From: Neoarius graeffei
Taxonomy: Eukaryota > Chordata > Actinopteri > Siluriformes > Ariidae
NCBI RefSeq assembly: GCF_027579695.1
Contig: NC_083575.1
Span: 66,439,154-66,503,153 of the forward strand
Length of the DNA: 64,000 nucleotides
Direction: 5' to 3'
In this document: one piece after another, positions 56,463-64,000 of the stretch
Numbering within the stretch: the stretch's first letter is position 1
Layout of the letters: every line of letters starts with the position of its first letter
The notes under the pieces: generated by a model
Database searches by the model: none
Told to the model about the DNA's origin: nothing
Seen by the model: only the letters and a program-made list of their open reading frames with translations
Made by a program: the position numbers and the translations under genes

Positions 56463-56649
56463 CTTTTGGTCATGGACAATTTAGAGTAGCCAATTAACCT
56501 AACTGCATGTCTTTGGAGGAAACCCACGCAGACACGGGGAGAACATGCAAACTCCACACAGAAAGGCCCCTCAACAGCCGTGAGATTCAAACCCAGAACT
56601 TTCTTGCTGTGAGGCAACAGTGCTAACCACTGCACTACTGTGCCACCCA
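56463..56649 (-). repeat. V-SINE, partial, lacking tail
   Basis: Central domain and head in reverse (gagaacatgcaaactccaca, ctactgtgccaccca), with a deletion in the central domain near 56513. The tail is missing. Confidence 0.88.
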
Positions 56650-56757
56650 TCTCACAACAACAAGAACAACATTTATTCATATAGCACCTTTCAAGGAACC
56701 CAAGGATGCTTTACATTGTGGTTACATTATGGCCTGGATTAACATCTATTTCCTCAC

Positions 56758-56760
<3 letters not shown>

Positions 56761-56788
<28 letters not shown>
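56761..56788. repeat. (TC)n microsatellite
   Basis: Fourteen units. Confidence 0.97.
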
Positions 56789-56791
<3 letters not shown>

Positions 56792-56825
56792 AAAGACACA
56801 GATGATCAAAAATTATGACAGAGCT

Positions 56826-57192
56826 TTGCTGAATACTTGATTCTGATTGGTCAGTTGAGGCATTTGATGTTCTATTATTTCTGTATAACAGACCATTGCT
56901 ATGAATAACAGACCATTGCTATGGACCACATCATAGGCAATACATTCATTCTTTAAATCAATAAAATCATTTGAAATCAATATTTTGTGTCAAATTATTG
57001 ATTGCTTTCGTAAGTAGCCATGTAACAAGCAGGATAATGTACAACAAGCCGGTCATTATGACAAAATAAACCCCAGGAAGTTCTCCTGCATCACCTTGTC
57101 AGGGTTTACTTTGCGGTAATGACTGGATCACTGTACACTATTCTTTACATAATGCACAGCTTCTGATCAATCAGATTTGAGCATTCAAATGT
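56826..57192. mobile_element. MITE-like repeat with imperfect inverted ends
   Basis: 'tgaatacttgattctgattg' at left pairs with 'caatcagatttgagcattca' at right. A 20-bp direct duplication (aacagaccattgctatg) occurs at 56887 and 56908. Confidence 0.6.
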
Positions 57193-57372
57193 ACTGTGAT
57201 ATAAAACCATGTAAAACCACGTGGGTACTTCTGGTGATGTAAGAGTGTCATGTTATCTGTCATAAGTTTTAATTCCATAACGACTTACATCATCTGCTCT
57301 TTTTTTTTTTGCTGCTAACTGTATTCAAGTTAGCACGTTTTACAGATGTTTGACAGATGTATACAGAAGATA

Positions 57373-57420
57373 CACATTACAGCCAAAAGTATGTGGACAC
57401 CTGACCATCACACCCCTATG
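57373..57420 (+). repeat. Isolated Tc1-like terminal fragment
   Basis: 'agccaaaagtatgtggacac' and 'ctgaccatcacaccc' match the complement of the end at 16950-16979. Confidence 0.7.
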
Positions 57421-58012
57421 TAACCCACTAATGGGCCCCAGCCCAGTGGTTGAGAAACACTGCAATAAAATGAAACTGAGGCACATCTAAGCAATTTAAT
57501 AAATAAATAAATAAATAAACTGTTCACCTAAATAGACCAAAAGAATGTAGAAGCTGTAACAAAGCATGAATTCTCAATGTTGGTTCTTGACTTACAAAGA
57601 CTTTGCATGAAAACTCAGTGTATTTGCAACAGTACGTTTTCTGTATTTGTTAGCATAACAGCAAACCTTGCCTATTAGTTTCAAATAATAATATGCTTTA
57701 AAATCAATAACTCAATATTCTGGGGGTTTAAAGGGTTAAATATGCATAATTTCATTTTTAAGTCAGGATATTTTATAGTGCTTTAGTACTTTTTGTTCAA
57801 ATTAAAGGAACATAAAGTTATGTACAGTACATGGTTAAAAACAATCACTTCCCTGCATCTTAAAAAGGATGCCAGGTCCTTTTAATTCTTAATTGAGGTG
57901 AGTGGTTTCAGAAATTGAAATGTATTAGCCTTAATAATCAGTTAACACTGAGTTAGTGACAGTCACATGTTTGGGGGCAGTGCGCTGTTATATTCTGCTA
58001 TAGTATAGCATT
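57421..58012. other. Intergenic, no feature recognised
   Basis: No supportable gene or repeat. Confidence 0.4.
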
Positions 58013-58020
58013 AATCATAG

Positions 58021-58719
58021 CAGGCTTGTAGTACTCGAGTCTGACTCGTGCCCTAATTTTAAGGACTCGTGACTTGACTTGGACTTGAGCACTGATTACT
58101 CGGACCCGTGAATTAACTGCATTCAGACTTGTAAATTGGAGATGACTCTGATTTTTTACTTTATTTTTGTAACATGCCATAATAATTTGGCCTAAGATAT
58201 TTATATCTACATTAATTTTTATACTAATTTGGTGCAAGAGAATGCACATTCATTTGTTTATACTTCATGTTCAGGAACAAACTAACATTAATGGCACTAA
58301 AATGCCTGGAGAGAAGCCCCTAGGATTGTCTGCTTTGCTTATACAGACTTCTCGTGCAGTGGGGAAAAAACGCACTGCTATGTGTTCCATATGTAGAAGA
58401 ACTATCAAGGGCAAGACTCCACCCAGAGAAGTAAGTGACATGCTATGTTCATTGCTCTGTTGATAGCGGGGTTTGCTTGCTGACCAATGAACTTAGCAAG
58501 TGTTAACCCTCTCTCACGTTACAGTATTTGCCCCGTTGATAGCGGGGCTTTTGTCGGACTCAACTCGGATCAGTAGTGGACTTGACTTGCATCAATAGTG
58601 GACTCGACTTGGACTCAACTCGAAATTTTCTTTAATGACTTGGACTTGACTCAGACTTGAACACTGGGGACTCGAGACTGGACTTGGACTCGAGGTTTAG
58701 GGACTCGACTACAACACTG
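58021..58719. mobile_element. hAT-like non-autonomous element, near-exact 8-bp TSD
   Basis: Left end CAGGCTTGTAGTACTCGAGT; right end complement of CAGTGTTGTAGTCGAGTCCC. Duplication aatcatag (58013-58020) and aatcataa (58720-58727). Both subterminal regions are built from iterated 'gactcg' and 'gacttgg' motifs. Confidence 0.85.
58302..58463 (+). pseudogene. BED-like zinc finger remnant in hAT element
   Basis: M at 58302: 'MPGEKPLGLSALLIQTSRAV' then 'GKKRTAMCSICRRTIKGKTP'. One CxxC pair (CSIC) is visible as in BED fingers. The His pair is not seen because the frame ends after 'REVSDM', near a donor-like 'gaagtaagtg'. Assignment is tentative. Confidence 0.45.
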
Positions 58720-58848
58720 AATCATAATATGTACACTTTAGAAAGACTGTAACAGTCTATTACTATCGTATTATTACAGTCACACATATCACCACCTAAT
58801 ATGTGCTAATAACAAATTAGCACATATTACAAATTGGATCAGCCATGG

Positions 58849-59095
58849 CCTAAAGGTTAGAGAAGCAGACTTGGGACCAAAGTGTCACCGGTTTGATTCT
58901 CTGGACCAGCAGGAGTGAATGAAAAGCACTTTCCCTCTACATGCATGGCTGAAGTGCCCTTGTAGTGCTGCCCACTGCTCTGGGTATGTGTGTGTTCACT
59001 TGTGTGTTAACCCAGATGGGTTAAATTCAAAGGATCGTAATTTCCCCTCAGGAAAAAAATAAATAAAAATAAATTAAAAATAAATTAAAAACGCA
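58849..59095 (+). repeat. tRNA-derived SINE of a second family
   Basis: Box A-like 'tggcctaaaggttagagaag' and box B-like 'ccggtttgattct', body 'ctgcccactgctctgggtat' and 'gatgggttaaattcaaagga', A-rich tail. Not a V-SINE (no central domain). Confidence 0.85.
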
Positions 59096-59924
59096 ATAGT
59101 ATCCTGTTCTGCCAGCACTACTATAAATTATTAATCTGTTCCTGGTACTTGATAATTGTCTCTTGAACAAATGCATTGCAAGGAAAACAGTTCAATGCAA
59201 TCACCTTCCAAGACACCTAGTTCTCATGGGTATTGGGTCTTTATATAGATCATGGCTCGATGCATAGAATAGCTAGAATAGCTCACTGTACCTAATCCTA
59301 TAGATATTCAGCTGGACTGAGAGTCTGACTACATCGAAAAATATGCATGAATCAGGGATGAGAGTGGGTGGTCACCAAAAAAGCAGAAAACAAGATGGCG
59401 CCCGAAGCTGGGGGTCTGGGAGGGATACCCCCCCAGGAAAATTTTGAAAAATAAGGCCTTACAAACCACTTTTCCTGCAATCTGAGCTGTAGTAGATACA
59501 AAATCTATTGTCTTTTTTATATATTTACATGAAAATATGTTTCAAATCAATAGGAGTATTGTTTGAATTCAAAATAATATCACATTCTACATTCAAGGGT
59601 ATGGTTATAATTTATGATCAACAAAAATGACAAACTAAATTCACATTAAATGTAAGTTTTATTAATTATCAAAATGTTCATATATTAAATAAAATTTCTT
59701 AGGGAGAAAAGGTCAGTCACCCTATGTCCTCATTAGTTGCATATGATTTCAAAGTCTTTTGAAATATTTAAGTTTTCAAAACTGTCAGCATTAATTCAGA
59801 TTTACTGACCATCATATACATGTTCAATGTATTAAATCAAATGAATGCTAAGTTTATGGGATAATGTCTATGTACACTTTATACAATTATTTATAGTTCA
59901 CAGTCACTTCTCATTTTCATTTAA

Positions 59925-60050
59925 TCATTTCAACTTCTTCTTCAGCCTTTTGGCCAAAGACAAAAGCTTGTCAGTCCTCTCTCTGTTTTTTATACCAGCA
60001 TCGATTTCACGTACCTTCGCTTCGTCTCGCTTGTCAATTGTATTCGGCAT
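59925..60050 (-). pseudogene. Small frame in the hAT-like element
   Basis: Starts at about 60050 on the minus strand: 'MPNTIDKRDEAKVREIDAGI' then 'KNRERTDKLLSLAKRLKKKL', about 41 residues, strongly charged and helical in style. The initiation context is 'caaaatgcc'. I do not recognise it. It could be the N-terminal exon of the missing transposase or chance. Confidence 0.3.
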
Positions 60051-60098
60051 TTTGAGTAAAAAAGCCGATACGAAAGAGAAACGTATTTTTGAAGCGCA

Positions 60099-61132
60099 CC
60101 CATACGAAAAAGAACAGTAAAGAACTTATAAGAATTTACCACTGTCTTAGTAGTAAATCCTTATAAGGATTTATAAATAAATATATATGCCATGTATGAT
60201 TTACTCCTGAAAGTGGCCCATTTTGCATTTTCCTCATACAAATTTTTTATGAAAATCTAGTATGTATGAAGTGAACATTGTGCATGGTTTTTATAGATAA
60301 TGTGTATGATGAATTACACCGTCTTTGTATGCTTCATGTAATGTTTGTAGTTTTAAATTATATTTTACAGTTTAAAATGTACATGCCTTTTATATGTAAA
60401 TCCAACACAAACATATGTGGATTTGCATATAAAAGGCATATACATTTTAAACTCATCTCATCTCATCATCTCTAGCCGCTTTATCCTTCTACAGGGTCGC
60501 AGGCAAGCTGGAGCCTATCCCAGCTGACTACGGGCGAAAGGCGGGGTACACCCTGGACAAGTCGCCAGGTCATCACAGGGCTGACACATAGACACAGACA
60601 ACCATTCACACTCACATTCACACCTACAGTCAATTTAGAGTCACCAGTTAACCTAACCTGCATGTCTTTGGACTGTGGGGGAAACCGGAGCACCCGGAGG
60701 AAACCCACGCGTACACGGGGAGAACATGCAAACTCCACACAGAAAGGCCCTCGCCGGCCCCGGGGCTCGAACCCAGGACCTTCTTGCTGTGAGGCGACAG
60801 CGCTAACCACTACACCACCGTGCCGCCCACATTTTAAACTGTAAAATATAATTTAAAACTACAAACATTACATGAAGCATACAAAGACGGTGTAATTCAT
60901 CATACACATTATCTATAAAAACCATGCACAATGTTCACTTCATACATACTAGATTTTCATAAAAAATTTGTATGAGGAAAATGCAAAATGGGCCATTTTC
61001 AGGAGTAAATCATACATGGCATATATATTTATTTATAAATCCTTATAAGGATTTATCCTTATATTTATAAGGATTTACTACTAAGACAATGGTAAACTCT
61101 TATAAGTTCTTTACTGTTCTTTTTCGTATGGG
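60099..61132. repeat. Large palindrome, arms about 305 bp, split by V-SINE
   Basis: 60099-60405 and 60418-61132 (without the SINE) are reverse complements with few differences, for example 'catacgaaaaagaacagtaa' at 60102 and its complement ending at 61130. The centre is near 60411. The right arm has one small insertion (tatccttatatttataagga) near 61050. Confidence 0.93.
60454..60828 (-). repeat. V-SINE, full length, 12-bp TSD
   Basis: Target duplication acattttaaact at 60442-60453 and 60829-60840. The SINE sits in the right arm of the palindrome. Among the best preserved copies. Confidence 0.96.
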
Positions 61133-61498
61133 CAGCGACGATGAACATGTGCAAGTTTCAATAAAATAGAACGATGCGGGTACTTTTGTAAGAACTGTTA
61201 AGATTGGCTTTTGTTCTCTCCCACACTCTTGTAAGAACTGTTATGATTGGCTATCATGCTCTCGCCAGCGATGTTTTGGCCAATTACATTGTAGATAACA
61301 CGTATTCTACCGCGAGACTTAGCGAGACTAAAGATGGCGAAAATGTAAACATGTAACATCGTCGTACGCTTGAGTATCACGAAGGAACATACCCCAACCC
61401 CCCTCAATGAAAAAAACATATCAACGGATTTGGCATAATGTCGATTTTCGCTCAGAAAAAGCGGAAATCCACCGAAAAGTGGAAAACTCTCATCCCTG

Positions 61499-62321
61499 AT
61501 GAATTTTGATTTGCACATGACCAAGTCTGAATAATCTTGGTCCTGCTGAAAAAATGTATTCATAGACTCACTGTATCGAGAAGGCATGCACATGATATGC
61601 AAGATCATATCCTGTTCATTTCAGACATTAAAATGATCATCATAGAATTAGATATAAGAGCAAACAAAAATACTTTTCTTTTTAATTTTCAGTTTTCTCC
61701 AATCAGTTGCAGTATTTTTCTTTCAGGTCAGAAATAGGCATTCCCTCTAATCTCTAACAAGGAAAAAATGAAGAGCTGATCTACAGAATCCGTTATAAAT
61801 ATACCATCATAAATGTAATTTCTTTCCATGATTCACCACTCCATTTTGAATACAGACTAAAAATATGCAAGGTTATAATAGGCAATAGAAAAGCTGCTAA
61901 GACAATGACATCCTGTGACTGTATAAACATAAAGTCATGAGAAAAGGCCAGCTAATTTGCAGCCACAGAATATGTCCCCACGCATAATAAATAGTAATAT
62001 TATTAATTCAAGTTTATTTGATTGTTTGTCAGTGCTCACATGTACGGCTGAATGCTGTATGAATATACGCTGCAACACTGTAAAATCAAATCATGTTATT
62101 TTGGGAAATGCTATAAATTATGTATGGTCTGTAACAGAAGAGCATGCACATCAACATCTCAGCTCGTGTGCATCCAGTGTATAGTGAGCTGTGCAGCCAG
62201 AGGACAGTTGGATGGTGATGAAGGACAGCCGAGTGAGGAGTTTCACGCATACTTTGTGTTAGGTTTCCCCAAGCGGTCACCAATCCAGCCAGCAGTGGCA
62301 CATCAGAATGGCAGACACAAA
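61499..62321. other. Upstream region of opn3
   Basis: AT-rich; no TE recognised. The frame open from 62052 to the opsin start gives a Cys-rich sequence unlike any opsin N-terminus, so it is taken as 5' UTR or promoter. No clear TATA box can be tied to a start site. Confidence 0.4.
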
Positions 62322-62325
62322 ATGA
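62308..62325 (+). promoter_or_regulatory. Possible uORF ending on the opn3 start codon
   Basis: Five codons (MADTK) with stop TGA at 62323-62325, overlapping the predicted ATG at 62322 as ATGA. Whether it lies in the mRNA is unknown. Confidence 0.35.
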
Positions 62326-62652
62326 CTCCTGCAATGACTCCTCTGAATGACACCGGGACTCGGATGCATGCAGACACCTCCCTGTTCCCTGTTGGGATGT
62401 ACAAACGTCTCACCTTTACTATCGGAACCATTGGTGTGCTGGGTTTCTGCAACAATCTGCTTGTCCTCACACTTTACTACAAGTTTAAGAGGCTGCGGAC
62501 GCCTACCAGCTTACTTCTGGTGAACATCAGTGTGAGCGACCTGCTGGTGTCTGTGTTCGGGACCAATTTCACCTTGGTCTCGTGTTTGGAGCGAGGATGG
62601 GTGTGGGACACCACCACATGTGTGTGGGACGGATTCAGCAACAGTCTGTTCG
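62322..62652 (+). CDS. opn3: Encephalopsin-like opsin, exon 1 (partial gene)
   Basis: An opsin is a membrane GPCR that binds retinal and couples light to a G protein; OPN3 is the brain/extra-ocular type. Exon 1 gives 110 codons plus one base. The N-terminus is short, with an NDT glycosylation site (residues 9-11). TM1 has the conserved Asn in '[15 protein letters not shown]'. The first loop is 'KRLRTPTS' and TM2 is '[20 protein letters not shown]' with the conserved Asp. '[18 protein letters not shown]' holds the TM3-side disulfide Cys. '[17 protein letters not shown]' matches OPN3 rather than TMT opsins, which have WYGFVNSCFG. The exon ends at 62652 in phase 1 before a donor GTTAGT. The retinal Lys lies in later exons. 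Start chosen at 62322 by N-terminal length; M at 62334 is an alternative. Confidence 0.9.
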
Positions 62653-62740
62653 GTTAGTCATGATGTTTTGTTAACTTTTGGAGAATACAGAGAGATCTGT
62701 TTAGATGAATATACCCAGTTTCCAGCATGTCAGTACCATA

Positions 62741-62990
62741 CACTCGCAGAAAAAAATGGTGCTGAACTATACCTTTCTTTGTGCCTTTAATATGTATCTT
62801 TCATCTGGAAAATGTGGACATATTATAGCCTAACATAAACTATAGTAGGTAAGGTACATAATTGGACTGTAATTACATTTAAAAGTAAAGCTTTACATTA
62901 AAAGATAAATGGTACAAACACTGTAAACTTGAAGTTACCACCCCAGGAACAAGGAAGGATACTGGTTAGTACTCCTATTTTCTGAGAGTG
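62741..62990. mobile_element. MITE, 250 bp, in opn3 intron 1
   Basis: Ends CACTCGCAGAAAAAAATGG and complement of CACTCTCAGAAAATAGGAG; TA at 62739-62740 and 62991-62992. No ORF. Confidence 0.88.
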
Positions 62991-63154
62991 TAGAGGTACA
63001 ATTTTTATGTGCAAAATTTGTAACTGAAACCCATTTAACCACATCTCATGCCATTCAGTATAAGAGGGCTACCATAGGACCACCTCTGAGCAAATATTAC
63101 TTGACCCAGTCATGGCGGTGTATCTGAAACTATACTTGTAGCTACTATGCCAGT

Positions 63155-63312
63155 TTTGGGTGGCAGAGTGGTTTTAGTGGGCTCTGGTGCCCCTTCACAT
63201 CTCCAGGGTCCTTGATTCAATCCTGACAAGTTATGGTCTGTTCTTCTGTCTTGCCCAGTGTTCCTGGCTCCAGATTCACCATAACCCTGACCAGGATGAA
63301 ACAGCCGCATTA
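63155..63312 (+). repeat. Older V-SINE-related SINE, deleted
   Basis: Degraded head (gggtggcagagtggttttag), box B-like 'gattcaatcctgac', and tail 'ccataaccctgaccaggatg'. The central domain is lost. Confidence 0.65.
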
Positions 63313-63413
63313 TTCTTATGTCAATGATGAGACCTTGTGATATAATGTACTGCACAACTAAGCTATTGACAGATATTAGATTTTAGCCTCCAATCTACCA
63401 TCATGACCAGCTG

Positions 63414-63414
<1 letters not shown>

Positions 63415-63448
<34 letters not shown>
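63415..63448. repeat. (CT)n microsatellite at LINE 3' end
   Basis: About 17 units. Read on the minus strand it is a (GA)n tail 12 bp after the LINE stop codon. Confidence 0.95.
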
Positions 63449-63451
<3 letters not shown>

Positions 63452-63459
63452 GTATATCA

Positions 63460-64000
63460 TCAGATGGGCAACTCAATGTTGTGCAGCCACGCCATCGTCT
63501 CTGGTCCTAAGTCGAAGAGGCCAGCTTCTGAGGGTGGGCTGTATAGGGGGCAACCGGTGATTATGTGCTCGGCAGTCTGTTCAGGTTCGCCACACTCACA
63601 TGCCGCACTGTCCAATAGGCCCCACTTCTTCAGAGATGACTTGAAGTGGCCGACCCCAGTGCATAGACGGTTCAGCGAGGTCCACAGGTGGCATGGCAGG
63701 TCTTTTCCTTTTACACCACCTCCTAGGTCCCTGATGTATCATTGGATGCGGGAGGGCCCAGCTGTCTCCCACGTCTGTTTCCAGGATGCTGCCAGCCAGG
63801 TGTCTCTGGACAAGTCCTCAGGGATAGACTGTAGCGTCTCTTGTGCTGCCTTGTTGTAGGGATGGTGAGACTTGAACCTGCCTGGTGGAGCCGGTGTTAT
63901 TGTGGCTTTGTGCAGGATGTGCCAGTTGTACTTCTGGGCTTTTCTTGCCAGGGTGAGGGTAGCTGCATCCTGTCAGAGACTGGCCGGGGCGATTCCAACA
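63460..64000 (-). pseudogene. LINE reverse transcriptase, C-terminal part (runs off window)
   Basis: On the minus strand the frame reads 'LTLARKAQKYNWHILHKATI', 'HHPYNKAAQETLQSIPEDLS' and 'WKQTWETAGPSRI', a stop, then 'CHLWTSLNRLCTGVGHFKSS'. It continues 'LKKWGLLDSAACECGEPEQT' and 'AEHIITGCPLYSPPSEAGLF', and ends 'ETMAWLHNIELPI' with TGA at 63460-63462. 'CxCG...QTAEHIIxxCP' is the zinc-knuckle-like end of many non-LTR RTs. At least two in-frame stops are present. It differs in sequence from the LINE at 7330. The RT core would lie beyond 64000. Confidence 0.85.

Larger units (their letters stand above)
59353..61498. mobile_element. hAT-like element containing a giant palindrome and a V-SINE
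   Basis: Ends CAGGGATGAGAGT and complement (actctcatccctg). Flanks share only 'atgaat', so the target duplication is uncertain. The inner part 60099-61132 is a separate palindromic element. Confidence 0.65.

Noticed and set aside
61198-61608. 136-codon minus-strand frame near the hAT-like right end
   Set aside because: No recognisable motif; spans the element boundary into flanking DNA, so it is unlikely to be one gene.
62052-62321. In-frame extension of the opsin reading frame upstream to an ATG at 62052
   Set aside because: The added 90 residues are Cys-rich and unlike opsin N-termini. The start at 62322 gives a length close to known OPN3.
63464-63859. 131-codon + strand frame near the right end
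   Set aside because: It is the antisense of the LINE RT C-terminus, whose motifs are clear on the minus strand.

Overview
The window looks like teleost fish DNA, most likely an otophysan such as a catfish. The reasons are many Tc1/mariner elements, more than twenty V-SINE copies, hAT and Penelope-like insertions, long microsatellites, and a dispersed repeat with a 'cgcaaagcagctttacag' core that I associate with otophysan genomes (organism is an inference). It is almost entirely intergenic. The only host gene I can support is exon 1 of an encephalopsin-like opsin (opn3) on the + strand near the right end. Its first intron begins at 62653 and the rest of the gene lies beyond the window or is not visible in it.

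Layout. 1-783: fossil Ty3/gypsy-like fragment. 784-6325: nested DNA transposons. A Tc1-like fragment is split by a second Tc1/mariner-like element (1085-2829), which itself carries a V-SINE tail. A second decayed Tc1-like element (about 2960-5625) is split by an IR/DR-type Tc1 copy. 6924-11104: V-SINE, then a long RTE-like LINE with endonuclease and reverse transcriptase, itself split by a V-SINE. 11119-13186: Tc1 copy and a deleted Tc1 relative. 14615-19000: otophysan repeat, a 523-bp repeat seen again at 50777, Tc1 remnants, a mariner-like MITE, a V-SINE and a perfect 30-bp hairpin. 20360-26405: a hAT element, a V-SINE/(AAT)n array, a second hAT holding a solo LTR, and a minus-strand Tc1-like element. 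26590-32860: decayed mariner relative, palindromic MITE and several V-SINEs. 33712-35133: Penelope-like element with inverted terminal duplication. 38872-50107: two sister Tc1 copies joined to V-SINE pieces, a THAP-domain remnant, and an AGTATACT-rich element. 50777-61498: DNA elements with TIRs, large palindromes and SINEs. 62322-62652: opn3 exon 1. 63460-64000: C-terminal end of a second LINE, running off the window.

The elements do not work together as a system. They show a long history of insertions into one another, and the order of insertion can often be read from target-site duplications (TSDs). The most unusual structures are two Tc1 copies sharing both a frameshift and a SINE junction, SINE tails truncated at the same nucleotide, and several very long palindromes.
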